DNA of 64,000 nucleotides from Azorinus chamasolen (GCA_963576725.1 OY755243.1:72748106-72812105), one strand, 5' to 3'; counted from the stretch's first letter, positions 50,641-61,849 are shown. Notes: generated from the sequence alone by a model not told the origin. Numbers and translations: made by a program.

Positions 50641-52200
50641 GCTTTATGAATTTAGACTCCTATATACGCTACTGTGAGTGAATTTCCTACTCGGAGCAGA
50701 GTAACGTCACGCATGCATGTAAATATGGTATATTTGAGACTGACCCAAACTGTGTTTCAGTGACTCATCTGGGTTTATTTTTATTTTTTTATTTTTTATT
50801 TTTTTTTTTGAAAGACAGTGTGGATCGCGTTCAAACTATCCGGTCAGTGAGCACTGTGAGCTTAGTCTACTCTGTTTACAGATGGCTTAATATCGTTCCC
50901 GTCAAGTGCGCGGGTCAGCGATATATGTGTTTGGGCTTACAGTCTCGTATTACCGGGGTCTAGTTTGTACGTGTGTTCCTTTGCCTTCTTGCCTAATTAA
51001 TTGGGATACACGGGTGTGTCATTCTTAGGTTAGCCTTGGGGATAGAGAACCGTGTAAACTATTACTGTATAGGTCCACGTGGACCCCTTTAGTGATGTCT
51101 ACACTGTTTGTGAAAGTCTCCTAATGTATAAAGTGGTTCGTTCACACGCGGGAATACGCGTATTAGCAATGGTGGCACTCAGTCTCTAGTGTGTTCTTGT
51201 TATTTGGGCAAGTACATGTATTATTTTAAGGAGTTCTCAGGTCACTAATCGAGGATCGTCTCCAGATTTACCGTGCATATCATAAACAGTGCATATCCCG
51301 GCCAAGGGTGTTCACATAGAACCCCAGGGGCTGGGTCTATTCTGTATACAGTGCGCCGGCTTTCGGGGATTGTCTTCGGTTAAGATAACCAGTGTAGACC
51401 CTTATAAAAGTGGCTCGCAATGAACCATATATGCTGTGTCTACACCGTTTTCCGGACTGCGTACTATCATTCGGACACACCGATTGTGCGGATAAGCTAA
51501 GTACCATAAATGTGCTTATCTTATTACTGATTAGTTATTTTTGTGCCCTTGACTGGTTGTTTGCATATTAAGGCAGTATTTGTGCAGGATGTATGGACCG
51601 CTGCCTGCTCATTGTCTTTGGGATTATTTCTCAAGGCGTATCTCTTTCTATGTCAAACAGTGCCTACCCAGTTCAATTATCACTCAGTTCTGGATCTGCA
51701 CGGTTTGCAATACACTTACTGTCATTCCTGCGCTTAATATGCAAAGGGCCCGCAAATGTATGACTAGCCTTGTATCGATACATTGTATTTTGTGTGTGTA
51801 TAGTTGTATCATAAGTTGTTTTTTGCGTTTTGTTTTTTTATTTCTCAAAGTTGATGTAGTTAATTACCTTTTACACAGATGCTACTTATTGCTGATATTA
51901 CACCAGAACTAAAACTATCTCTATTTCCGACAAGCAGTACAAATCCTGAACAGAGGTTGCGTCAAGCACCGTCTGGGCTGTGTTTACACTGTTTGAGAAA
52001 TGTCGATAGTGGTGATAATCATCTCGACACCCAGCAGTATTGCGGATGAACAGTTCCCCGAAGTATGTCCCATATATTTCGTTTCGATATGGACCTACAG
52101 AGTAGGGTTATCAGTACATCTTGCCTATCCTGTCTATTCCTTTGGTATACTTGACATCTATCATAACGTTAATATAAGATTGTTTCATATACTTTCATTG
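50641..52200. other. Decayed stretch with repeated hairpin half-sites
   Basis: Less AT-rich than its surroundings, with a poly-T run at 50774-50808. GTCTAC-CTGTTTG-like right arms recur near 50868, 51097, 51439, 51690 and 51980, and left arms near 51388 and 51655, without intact palindromes. No coding exon. Confidence 0.4.
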
Positions 52201-52291
52201 TTAATAATGTTGCCATTTTGTGTAATGTGATTGTCGTTTGTATTGTGAACTCTCCTTAAGGAGGAAATAAAGAATATCTATCTATCTATTT
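52201..52291 (+). mobile_element. LINE 3' end with (ATCT)n tail
   Basis: GAACTCTCCTTAAGGAGGAA plus ATAAAG is followed by AATATCTATCTATCTATT. The CTCCTTAAGGAG hairpin directly before AAATAAAG matches the tail at 48158-48300. Confidence 0.7.
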
Positions 52292-52409
52292 TCTCGAACG
52301 CTTTTGAGAACTATTTATGATAGATAAAGATAGATATACATTTTGTATTTAAATACGCTGTCTATTTTTAAATACATTGTAAATAAATTCGCGAACGTAC
52401 TACATGTAG

Positions 52410-52640
52410 TTAACCCATTCCCTCATCTAAGCTATTTTTAGATCCAACCACTTTGAATAAATCTACCGAAAAGGAGCATTAACTAGAGAAAATGAAAATT
52501 TTTGAATTTTGTAGTTTGAAACCATTGTGATAACAGAGCATTTGCTCCTATAGGAGCAAATGCTCTATTTATCACAATGGTTTCACAAAGTGACATTTAC
52601 AGAAGCATCAAAAGGCGTCAATATGCGGGAATGGGTTTAA
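52410..52640. mobile_element. H4 MITE, complete
   Basis: TTAACCCATTCCCTCATCTA to GCGGGAATGGGTTTAA with a nearly intact palindrome. Confidence 0.9.
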
Positions 52641-52960
52641 ACACTTTCCCAGTTAACTAACCGTTAAGCGGTGGCAGATTTAGACACTAACGTGTCGCAA
52701 TTCGAGTTAAGATAAGGTTTTCATGAAAATATTCGAGATTTGACTTAACAGATAGTGGAGGCAGAAATATGTCACCATAGACTTCATTATCAAAGGTTTG
52801 GCCTAGTACGGTCTTATCCATGATAATGCTTTTGAAAGAATGCAGATAAGACACCAAACAACCCAGCATCTAACTTTTTGTCGTCTGCTACACTTTTTTC
52901 ATTTTCTTTTATTTTTCTCCATTTTTGTTTCAGAAACATACTCGTACATATAATAACACG

Positions 52961-53025
52961 CAGTTTGGATCCTTATGAGACGCCGAGTTACTTGGCGTCT
53001 CATCTCGGTCCAAACTATTTGCATA
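52961..53025. repeat. H3 hairpin
   Basis: GCAGTTTGGATCCTTATGAG pairs with CATCTCGGTCCAAACTATTTG around GCCGAGTTACTTGGC. Confidence 0.8.
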
Positions 53026-53180
53026 GGTAAGCACAGATACAACATTGGCAGCGAAATAGTTTGTTCTTTTGCCGCTATGTATTGTCGTCTGCAAAATGTG
53101 CCTTTTGCTGCAATCACCCTTGTATAATGTTTCTCAACTTTTCTTTTAAAAAAAAAACCAACAACACATTATGACAGTAA

Positions 53181-53247
53181 CAAACGGTTTGGCACCTGTT
53201 GAGACGCAAAATTACTGGGTGTCTCATTTGGATCCAAACTGTTTGCA
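53181..53247. repeat. H3 hairpin
   Basis: CAAACGGTTTGGCACCTGTT faces CATTTGGATCCAAACTGTTTG. Confidence 0.7.
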
Positions 53248-53278
53248 AACGTAGTTCCAGATTTGCAAGAGTTTTATG

Positions 53279-53483
53279 CAGTAGAACCTGTCTTAAGCGA
53301 CCATTAATTTATTGAATATAGGAATTTTAACAAGCAGGTGGTTGCTTAATGCAGGGCAAAAGTAATACAGAAAGCTCCTGCAGGAGCTTTCTGTATTACT
53401 TTTGACCTGCATTAAGCTACCACCTGCCTTGTAGGCCTATAGTTAGACCTCTGTTTGACAGTCGATTAAGACAGGTTCTTCTG
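53279..53483. mobile_element. P-B pogo-like MITE, complete
   Basis: CAGTAGAACCTGTCTTAAGC and GATTAAGACAGGTTCTTCTG. Long core palindrome with arms AAAAGTAATACAGAAAGCTC and tip CTCCTGCAGGAG. Confidence 0.85.
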
Positions 53484-53677
53484 TATGCGCATTTAATCTT
53501 ACTTTGTAGCAAACTCTTCCTGGTTACTGATAGCACTACATGTACTTGATTTGGACTCCGCATGTACTTCAAATCCCAAGTCTAATCTAATTCATCAACG
53601 CGTACTTGTACTTGTACTTGAAACTCAAGCATATGCTTGAATTTCAAGTTTATATAGAGGTCTTAGGTTTCAATGGT

Positions 53678-53820
53678 CCAATGTTATAAAACTTCTGAGT
53701 CTGAGTCTAAGATCATTTTAAAGAATCTGATTGGTCAGATTCTGACCAAGCTCAGACTCTGACCAATCAGATGCTTGAGAATGATCTCAGACACAAGCAA
53801 AACGTTGTATAACCTCGGAA
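53678..53820. mobile_element. H9 inverted-repeat element, copy 1
   Basis: TCCAATGTTATAAAACTTCT faces AAACGTTGTATAACCTCGG. The inner arms CTGATTGGTCAGATTCTGAC pair strongly. Confidence 0.75.
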
Positions 53821-53857
53821 CCAGACCAAGTACGCGTTGGTGAATTCAAGTCCAGGG

Positions 53858-53998
53858 TCCAATGTTATAAAACTTCCGAGTCTGAGATAATTTTCAAGTA
53901 TCTGATTGGTCAGATTCTGAGCAAGTTCGGAATCTGACCAATCAGATGCTTGAGAACTATCTTAGACTCAAGCAAAAAGTTTTATAACCTCCGGGCCA
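53858..53998. mobile_element. H9 inverted-repeat element, copy 2
   Basis: The same layout as copy 1, about 180 bp downstream: TCCAATGTTATAAAACTTCC to AAGTTTTATAACCTCCG. Confidence 0.75.
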
Positions 53999-54106
53999 GA
54001 TTTGATTATGGAATTAACCATTTGCTCAGCAGATACTCCTTTTTCACTCATTGGCAGGCAGAGTAGACCCAGGTCAGACGGCTCCAAACAATTGCAACTT
54101 CATTCC

Positions 54107-54338
54107 GTAACCCTTTACTCCCTCAATATTCATGTAAGAAATAATGACATCATGAATATTAATTAATTTACTTTTTTATAGTGACACCTTAACACAGAAA
54201 GCTGTGGAATCCTATCTAGATTATTTCAGAAGCAAACAGAACAGACCCTGATCCGACGGCTCCTATAGGAACCGTCTGATCTGGGTCTACTCTGTTTGCA
54301 AAGGCGTAGAAATGCGTATTTATGGAGTAAAGTGGTTA
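54107..54338. mobile_element. H1 MITE, complete, inverted
   Basis: GTAACCCTTTACTCCCTCAA to GGAGTAAAGTGGTTAA. Hairpin with GGCTCCTATAGGAACC tip. Confidence 0.8.
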
Positions 54339-54427
54339 ATATCTATAAGCACTTGCAAAATTGTCCTCTTCTTTTATACTGAAAACAAAATGTCTTCTAT
54401 ATCTGTCCAAATTCACGAGCAGAGAAT

Positions 54428-54491
54428 CAAACAGTTTAGATCCTGATGAGATGCCGAATCACTCGACGTCTCATCTGGATCCAAACTGGTT
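54428..54491. repeat. H3 hairpin
   Basis: CAAACAGTTTAGATCCTGAT pairs with CATCTGGATCCAAACTGGTTG. Confidence 0.75.
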
Positions 54492-54660
54492 GTATGTCAT
54501 CACAGTTTCGCTTAATAGTTTCCAGTTACAACAGTTTGCACTCAGCCATCGATTTGTTTTGAAAAATACTGAACTGGACTTTATCGTCAATCCTTTACCC
54601 CATGCATAATAACGTACGTAAGAAACAAAAACACAATGAATATTTTTTAAAAAGATTTTT

Positions 54661-54914
54661 TTAACCTTTTTGGCGCCTAATTTCTAATTATCGTCTGCAA
54701 ACCAATTCTGATAAATCATTTGGAAAAATAAGGAAATAAGATACATGTACAATTAAATGCAAATTTTAAAGTAATAAAGCATAGATATAAAAATAGAGTT
54801 TTGGACAAAAAGTGAAGTCGCTGATCAGACACTGCCTTGAAAAGACGGCGTCTGATCTGGGACTGCATTATTTGTCGTGGTGCATTTATGCGACATTGGA
54901 GGTGAAGGGCTTAA
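54661..54914. mobile_element. H10-like MITE, complete
   Basis: TTAACCTTTTTGGCGCCTAA to GGAGGTGAAGGGCTTAA. The hairpin CGCTGATCAGACACTGCC faces ACGGCGTCTGATCTGGGAC. Confidence 0.7.
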
Positions 54915-54974
54915 TAGCATAATGTACGAGGGAATTTTCATCATAGCAGAAGCAGTAGAAAGTGTACTATGTTG

Positions 54975-55045
54975 TCTCATAAGCAAACAGATCAGTTCAT
55001 AGGCAGACGGTTCCTGCGTGACTCCGTCTGATCTGAGTATAATTT
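54975..55045. repeat. H1 hairpin, degenerate
   Basis: ATAAGCAAACAGATCAGTTC, GCAGACGGTTCC and GTCTGATCTGAGTATAA. Confidence 0.55.
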
Positions 55046-55636
55046 TTCACAAAGCTGCCAAATGGTGCCTGTAGAAGTTTTATACAACTACATGTATGTT
55101 AATTCAGCTCTCAATGCAGACCGGGTCACTCTTGACAGGTGTCGCACTTTAATGAAAAGTCATGGTTGGAAATTCCATGTGTTTAAGAAAGACAACTCAT
55201 TTTGCCTAAATGTCAGAGAAGTATGAGTTATTTCCCTTTACAACTGTCCAATTCACACCCCGTATATTTTAAATAAATGAACACGTAAAATGAGGGAAAT
55301 GACAAGTTATAGATAATTTAAAAAATGAATCAAGGTGAATTAAAATGAAGCGATATCAATACTTTTAATAAAATAACTGAAACGGTTCGTTAAAATGAAA
55401 AATAAAATAACGAAAGAATAAATCGCTGCGTGTGTAGTACTGTGTACAGAGACATATATGTTTCTGATGTGTACTGCACCGCTGCATTTATCGTGTTTAA
55501 TGTAAATGTCGATCAATGGCTAATGTTTACTTATAAACCATGCCGAATTTATATTTAAAAAAAATGTATCTGAAATTGTATAAGCCCGAGATGACCTGAG
55601 TACGAACTGATTTTGGTATGAGCTGATATTTTGAAA
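55046..55636. other. Repeat-poor stretch, no ORF
   Basis: None of the named families occur here, which is unusual in this window. It lies before the candidate promoter at 55637. Confidence 0.4.
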
Positions 55637-55711
55637 TGACGTCATTCTGGTATTTGCGTTAATTGAAGACGACTTCCGGTACGATATTGTTTTGATTTCA
55701 TACAGGTGAGT
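55637..55711 (+). promoter_or_regulatory. Candidate promoter and non-coding first exon
   Basis: A perfect CRE-like TGACGTCA (55637-55644), an ETS-like ACTTCCGG (55672-55679), and a strong splice-donor context CAG followed by GTGAGTG (55706) stand in that order on the plus strand. This is the usual layout of a TATA-less promoter with a short first exon. No coding exon was recognised to the right. Confidence 0.3.
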
Positions 55712-55944
55712 GAAGTTTAATTTGTATGTAACTTGTTTTCATATCCAAAACTTTTTAGAGACAAAACTGTTTAAATTTTAAAAACGACTGTACATGTATG
55801 CGTCTTCTCAAAATGATTTTAGAATAAGTTCATATGAAACGTGGGCCATTAGAAACTGAAAGTAAATTATCATGTCATAAAACACTAGAAGACAACTGTT
55901 AAAAAGGTGAAAATAAATGGGTCACGTCACAAAAAGTTGTGTTT

Positions 55945-56030
55945 TGGCGGTAAGGTAAATAGTATAGACCCGAACAAATTGTTACGTCATAGACGCAGTT
56001 TTATCATGGTCTACACTATTAATTATTTTG
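55945..56030. repeat. Hairpin related to H5/H6 arms
   Basis: AAATAGTATAGACCCGAACA faces ATCATGGTCTACACTATT. Confidence 0.5.
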
Positions 56031-56302
56031 TCACTCGTCAGCATAAATCTACACCGTGTAATGTCCAATTGTAGACACTGATCAGAGAGGGACTGTCTTA
56101 ACTCATGTATATATTCATGTAAGAAATAATGATATCTCGAATATTAATTAGATTATTTTTTACACTGGTACATGAACATGGGACATTCATTTGGCATTTT
56201 TGGCTCAGTCAGAAACTGTAGAACCAGATAATTATATTCCTTGAACACCTATTACCGCGATACACAATATCATATTACCTTGAATCCATGTATGATAAAG
56301 AG

Positions 56303-56503
56303 GATCTTACACTCGTGTTCTGTATCTGTATCTATACGTCATAGATTCTATAAAGGCTTTTACACGACGGTGTTCATTACAAATTGTTTTATGAAACGAG
56401 TTTTCAATATAATATGTCATGAGCTTTAGAGAGTGTCATATATTCATTATGGTAAACACGTTTCATGAAAACAATTTGTAATGAACACGAGTGTAAGATT
56501 CTT
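56303..56503. repeat. Foldback of about 200 bp
   Basis: GTGTTCATTACAAATTGTTT at 56369 pairs with AAACAATTTGTAATGAACAC at 56475; flanking TCTTACACTCGTGTTC and CGAGTGTAAGATTC also pair. A new family in this window. Confidence 0.65.
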
Positions 56504-56635
56504 CTAAGTTCTTATCACATAAGGCTTAAAATTGCCTTAGAATATGAAACAGGCTATTGCTGACAACTGTTTCAGTCATTGCTATACAAACAGCGTAGTA
56601 ATACAATGGACAACTCATGATCACATGGAGAGCTA

Positions 56636-56705
56636 CGATTGGCTAACGCCAATATGAGTGCTACGGTTAGCAGACAATTGCTAATTTGTATAAAAGATGC
56701 ACTAG
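56636..56705 (+). promoter_or_regulatory. Possible CCAAT/TATA core promoter
   Basis: ATTGG and CCAAT (56638-56654) lie about 40 bp before GTATAAAAGATGC. No ORF follows, so chance is possible. Confidence 0.2.
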
Positions 56706-57062
56706 TGCATTTTCGTGATTTACGGCACCCCCACAAGGCAGGTTATGTGTTAAAACAATTTATCAAATGTCATAGAAGCAACTACGAGATTTTATGATGT
56801 GTGTGAGTTATATGCAAAAAGGATAATCTTATATTTCAGAAAAGAAACAAAATTACTGTTTATTATTGATTTCATTAATTTTTTGTCATATTGTTGTTGT
56901 TGTTGTTGTCGGATAGTTTCCTCCACTCCTTTGCGGGATGATTTGGTATTTTTCTGTGGCAATTGATTGAAGATGAATCCGCTTTTTATACATTAATTCA
57001 CAGATTTAATAAAAAGTATGGATTTAGACTTGCGATAATATGTATAACCTGGATATATTATA
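56706..57062. other. No gene recognised
   Basis: AT-rich, with a (GTT)n run near 56891-56909. Confidence 0.5.
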
Positions 57063-57172
57063 CCATAAAAGAGCAGACCCTGATCAAAAGGCACCTTAAG
57101 GAGCCATCTGATGTGGGTCTACTCTGTTTGCAGGTGCATGAGAAAATGTTTAAATATGAGAGAAAGGCTTAA
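57063..57172. mobile_element. H1 MITE, right part
   Basis: GAGCAGACCCTGATCAAAAG pairs with CATCTGATGTGGGTCTACTC; it ends AGAGAAAGGCTTAA, whose TTAA is shared with the next element. Confidence 0.7.
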
Positions 57173-57398
57173 CCCTATACCTGTTGAATATTCATGTATG
57201 AAATAATGACATCAGTGATATTAATTAGAATAATTTTTATAATGCCATAATTATGATCACAGGACATTTTGGCTCTGGTAAAAACTGTAGAAACAGATCT
57301 TGTATACAAAATAAGCAAACAGAGCAGACTGATCAAGCAGCTTCTACAAGAACCATCTAATCTAATCTAATCTAATCTTGGCATTTGTATGAAGGAAA
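57169..57398. mobile_element. H1 MITE with (TAATC)n expansion
   Basis: TTAACCCTATACCTGTTGAA to GAAGGAAAAGGTTAA. The right hairpin arm has been replaced by ATCTAATCTAATCTAATCTA. Confidence 0.75.
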
Positions 57399-57542
57399 AG
57401 GTTAACACATCCCTACCCAAGTTATCCTTAAGTACTCAGACACAGACTAACAGTGCAGACCCACATCAAACAGAGTATGGACAGTTGCTCCTTTGATCAA
57501 GACCTACATGTTTTGCTACCATTTTAGTCAAATTTGCAGTTA

Positions 57543-57904
57543 CATTGCTCCCTCCCTACAACGGCCCTCTCAATAACGATTCCCTCCTTACAACAACGCA
57601 TGTCACTGTTTCCGAAACAACAAGGCTCCAGAAACAACCTTTTTCGATCGTATTTTCTTTATGCCTCCATCAAACCCTATGTTGTGACCACTCTTTAGAA
57701 TCGTCACTTTGTGACGATTCTAAAGAGTGGTCACAACACAGGGTTTGATTGAGGCATAACGGTTTAAGTTTTTGAAATACACCTTATCTGGGGATCTGCA
57801 AACAAGCTAATTGTGTTTGATTTTCCCTCCCTATAACAACTCCCTCTGAACAACACATACAATGTTCATTTCCCAAAGGGTGTCTTTGTAGAGAGGGAGC
57901 ACTG
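57543..57904. mobile_element. P-F pogo-like MITE, complete
   Basis: CATTGCTCCCTCCCTACAAC and TAGAGAGGGAGCACTG with TA flanks, 362 bp. The core is the H7 palindrome (TGACCACTCTTTAGAATCGT around CACTTTGTG), extended by CATCAAACCCTATGTTG arms. Confidence 0.85.
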
Positions 57905-57963
57905 TATCAATAATGATGCCTGCAGCCAGATTCAGCTTTACAAATCGGTGGAGAAGGGAGATA

Positions 57964-58171
57964 CAGTAAAATCTCGATTATTCGAAATTTTAGTATACAA
58001 GAATTTATTCCCTTTTAGGCAGGTGGCTGCTTAATGCATGGTGAAAGTTATGCAGAAAGCTCCTAGAAGAGCTTTCTGCATGACTTTCACCAGGCATTAA
58101 GCTGCCACCTGTCTTAAAGGTCAATAATGATATATACATATTTTAGTGTTCGAATAATCAAGACCTTACTG
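57964..58171. mobile_element. P-E pogo-like MITE, complete
   Basis: CAGTAAAATCTCGATTATTC and CGAATAATCAAGACCTTACTG with TA flanks. Core GCTTAATGCATGGTGAAAG. Confidence 0.85.
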
Positions 58172-58613
58172 TAAATGAGGTGTCGGAATACTGAGAATGA
58201 TTAGGGTCACCTTATCTTTGGTTATACATGCACTTTGCACAACCATCAAAAAAACTTTTTCACATGTTTAGAAATATTTTAAAAAAAGTTACTTTTCCTA
58301 CATTTTCCTCTAATCTGCAGCAAAATATCAGTCTAAAGAATTGTTGCCAATTTTCTGTATATAGAAATTGGTGTAATTGTTCAGAAATGAATACCTCCTA
58401 ATTCATCATTTCTTAATCACACTGTTCTGTTTTAATTTTATTATAAATCCTATGTGTCAGCCAGTCGAAAACATTAATTCCTTTAGCCTGTCAAAACATG
58501 TTATTAATTTTTAATTCTGATCAAACAAAGAAAGGCCGACACCTATGAACATAAGCCAGTGTGCCATCATGTAAAAAGTTCCCTTGTATGTAATACCATA
58601 TTCTTAACCCTGT
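58172..58613. other. No gene recognised
   Basis: AT-rich unique sequence. Confidence 0.5.
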
Positions 58614-58861
58614 CCCTGTTCTACGTTTATTCCAAATTTCGATGCTTACTGAATATTCATAGACAAAATAGTTATAATGAAATATGGAAGATGGAACGTT
58701 GTAGCCATTTTAGAAAGTAAAGAAACATATCATAATTATTCCATTATTAGCAAACAGCAACAGAGCAGACCCTGATCAAATGGCTCCAATAGGAGCAGCC
58801 TGATTCAGATCTACTCTGTTTACACATGCGTAAAAAGTGTTTATATGAAGGAAAGGGTTAA
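58614..58861. mobile_element. H1 MITE, complete
   Basis: TTAACCCTGTCCCTGTTCTA to GAAGGAAAGGGTTAA. The hairpin carries a duplicated GCAAACAGCAACAGAGCAG start. Confidence 0.85.
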
Positions 58862-58966
58862 TTCGATTTCATTGTGGTAGTTACCAAGGAAGTTATATAT
58901 CTACCAAGCTCGTAGTTGGCATTTGTTGTGTAACATGCTGAACAAGAAGGAAGTACATGTATTTAA

Positions 58967-59060
58967 AACCGATCATATGGCTCGTATAGGAGCTGTCTCA
59001 GGTCTGGATCTACTCCGTTTGCAATGCAGGAAAACAGGTTTATATGAAGGAAGGGGTTAA
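58967..59060. mobile_element. H1 MITE, right part
   Basis: ATGGCTCGTATAGGAGCTGT with TCTACTCCGTTTGC and GAAGGAAGGGGTTAA. Confidence 0.65.
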
Positions 59061-59158
59061 GGATCAGATCTAAGGTGTAATGGAAGCAAAAAAAGCCATC
59101 TGGTCTGGGTCTACCCTGTTCGCGTAGGCTTCAAAATGTGTCTCTTTCAAGTTAACGG

Positions 59159-59387
59159 TTAACCCTTTCCTCCTTAGGTTATTTTTAGACCCAACCTCTT
59201 TGAATAAATCTACCGAAAAGGAGCATTAACTAGAGAAATGGAAAAGTTTAGAATTTTGTAGTTCTGAAACCATTGTGATAAATAGAGCATTTGCTCCTTA
59301 GGAGCAAATGCTCTATTTATCACAATGGTTTCAAAAAGTTACTTTTACAGAGATGTAGAAAGGCGTATTTATGGAGGAAAGGGTTGA
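59159..59387. mobile_element. H4 MITE, complete
   Basis: TTAACCCTTTCCTCCTTAGG to GGAGGAAAGGGTTGA. The palindrome has a GCTCCTTAGGAGC tip. Its ends are intermediate between H4 and H1. Confidence 0.85.
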
Positions 59388-59774
59388 CATATCCATTGAA
59401 TTTGTCATGTGATAAATCTTTCCTATTTTCATGGTGAAATCCTTTCCTGGTTGTCAACTTGATCTCACTGTGGTTTGCAAATAAATAAATTCCATAATAT
59501 CAGATTCCAAGTAACTCAGCATTCTGATCTTTAGCAGTTTGACAGTATGCAACAAGTCTGCCATTAAAAGGTTTAGTGAACCGATTGAAAGTTGAAAATA
59601 AAGTAGACAAAGAGTTTAAGTAGGTGACAGTTTTCATAGCTAGCTAAAAGGTTTGTCACATAAAGGAATGATCAGATAAATGTAACCAGAGACATGTCCT
59701 CTGTTCAATTTCTGTTGAGCTTTTCATCTTGGTAAAATAGTAAACCTCCTCCTGCTTTGAGGCTTGCCATTTTG
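59388..59774. other. No gene recognised
   Basis: Unique AT-rich sequence. Confidence 0.5.
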
Positions 59775-60004
59775 TTAACCCTTTCCCTCATATTTATGCT
59801 TGTTTTGCCTTTGCAAAAAGATTACACCCAGATCAAGCAGATCCTGTCTGATCAGGGTTGGCTCCGATTCTGCTTATGGAATATCTAGATATGATTCTGT
59901 CTAAGCCCAAAATGCATTTACAAAATTTGCTTTATAAAAATTGATTAAATGAATATACATGAAGTGATCAATCCATACATACATGTATATTAGAGAAAGA
60001 GTTT
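59775..60004. mobile_element. H1 MITE
   Basis: TTAACCCTTTCCCTCATATT to TAGAGAAAGAGTTTA; hairpin damaged. Confidence 0.7.
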
Positions 60005-60080
60005 ACATGTACCTACATATATTATTAATTGCATTTTATGCATAATCAGCTATTCTTATGTTTTGGAGCATTGCTAATCA

Positions 60081-60294
60081 TTAACCCTTTCCTCCATGAA
60101 ATAATGACATCATGAATATTAGATTATTTTTAATATTTGCACATGGATACAAAAAAGTTTTGGTAATGGTCATATCTATATTATATGTAAGCAAACAGAG
60201 CAGACCTTGATCAGACAGCCATAAGAGCCATCTGATCTGGGGCTACTCAGTTTGCAAAGGCGTAAAAAAGCATGTTTATGGAATAAAGGGTTAA
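60081..60294. mobile_element. H1 MITE, complete, inverted
   Basis: TTAACCCTTTCCTCCATGAA to GAATAAAGGGTTAA. Hairpin tip reduced to CAGCCATAAGAGCC. Confidence 0.8.
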
Positions 60295-60309
60295 GCTGAG
60301 TATAACTAT

Positions 60310-60530
60310 GATCCTGATCAGAAATGGAGTTATTTGGTGTCCAATCTGGATCTAAGCAGTTTGTAAAAGTCATGCAAGCAGGATAAGGAGCGGCTCACTG
60401 TGATGACTGGTATGCAATTGCATGTAAAGGTTAAGTAGATGATTTCATTTGGAAACGGCTAGTTTTGATCCAGATGAGACACTGAATAACTCATCAATAT
60501 CTAAACTACATGTATATGAACTTCTGATCA
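60310..60530. repeat. Two damaged H3 hairpins
   Basis: GATCCTGATCAGAAATGGAG with CCAATCTGGATCTAAGCAG, then TTTTGATCCAGATGAGACAC with CATCAATATCTAAAC. Confidence 0.5.
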
Positions 60531-60535
60531 TGTTT

Positions 60536-60773
60536 TTAACCCAATTTACTCCATGAATACACTTTTGTTCTACTTTGCAAACAGAGTAGACCCAGATAAG
60601 ATGGCTCCTATAGGAGCCGTCTGATCAGGGTCTGCTCTGTTTGCTTATGATTTAATATAGAGCTGATTCGACAGTTTGTTCCATAGTCAAAGACTCCTTT
60701 GTTCATACAGTTAATTATTATTCATATATTCTTTATTTCTTAATAAATATTCATTGTCTGAGTAAAGGGTTAA
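60536..60773. mobile_element. H1 MITE, complete
   Basis: TTAACCCAATTTACTCCATG to GAGTAAAGGGTTAA. Hairpin AGATGGCTCCTATAGGAGCC. Confidence 0.85.
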
Positions 60774-60852
60774 AAAGTCTAGCACAACATAGAAAGGGGC
60801 CTGGTTACTTGGATACAAACATTAAATGCATAGGTTGTACTTGTGTACAGAG

Positions 60853-61154
60853 TTAACTCTTTATTCCTGAGTCTATAAATACACCTTTCTATGCCTTTGC
60901 AAACACAGTAGACCCATATCAGATGGCTCTTATAGGAGCTGTCTGATCAGGGTCTGCTCTGTCTGCTTATGATATACATGTACATGTAATATGGATATGA
61001 TACTATAGGTTATCCCATGGCCAAAATTCCCGGTGTCCGTCTGCTATTACAACAAATTTAAAATCTATTCAATATTCATGATGTCATTATTTCTTACATA
61101 AATATTCATGACGACATCATTTCTTACATAAATATTCATGGAGGAAAGGGTTAA
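60853..61154. mobile_element. H1 MITE with internal duplication
   Basis: TTAACTCTTTATTCCTGAGT to GGAGGAAAGGGTTAA. ATTTCTTACATAAATATTCA occurs twice in tandem, which makes it longer than usual (302 bp). Confidence 0.8.
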
Positions 61155-61290
61155 AACTGACCAACGTTGTGGATAAAGTTTATTTATTGGCACCATTTTA
61201 TTAGTACTTATCTTTAAGTCAGGGAACACATGTGGTTAGTTTCATGCACAGTAAAACCTGTCTTTATCATATAAACCAACCAATTCAAGC

Positions 61291-61535
61291 TTAAACCTGT
61301 CCTTCATGTAAAAGTGTTTTCAAGCATCTGCAAACAGATCCAAATCAGACAGCTCCTATAGGAGCCGTCTGATCAGGGTCTGCTGTTTGCTAATGGAATT
61401 GGACAGATCTGTTTCTTTACTTATAAAAAGGCTACAATGTTCCACCTTCCACATTTCAACTATTTTGTCTATTCAATATCCAACTGCAGTAGGTATTGAA
61501 ATTTGGAATAAATATAGAACGGGGTAAAGGGTTAA
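61291..61535. mobile_element. H1 MITE, complete
   Basis: TTAAACCTGTCCTTCATGTA to GGGGTAAAGGGTTAA. It follows a solo P-type left end (CAGTAAAACCTGTCTTTATC at 61251), with TTAA near where such ends usually carry it. Confidence 0.8.
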
Positions 61536-61726
61536 ATGATATGCAATATTATTCAGTAGGTATTTCAAAACTGTATAATACCGATATGTGATTCAGCATA
61601 TCTGTTTTAAATATAGCTCTCTTGTCATTTTATTTGTCAAAGTAGCTGTATTATAGTGTATCAGCTATAAAGATGATTCAATCATCTTGGCAAGAAATCA
61701 GTTTTCAATATAAATCATTATTACCA

Positions 61727-61848
61727 TAACCCTTTACTCCATAAGTACAACTTTCTACACATTTGCAAACAGAGTAGATCCAGATTAGTCGGCCCCTGTA
61801 GGAGCCGTCTGAAAAGCAGTCTGATTTGTTGCTTATGGTATAAAAACT
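61727..61848. mobile_element. H1 MITE, left part
   Basis: ATAACCCTTTACTCCATAAG and GGCCCCTGTAGGAGCC hairpin. The right part is missing. Confidence 0.65.
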
Positions 61849-61849
61849 A

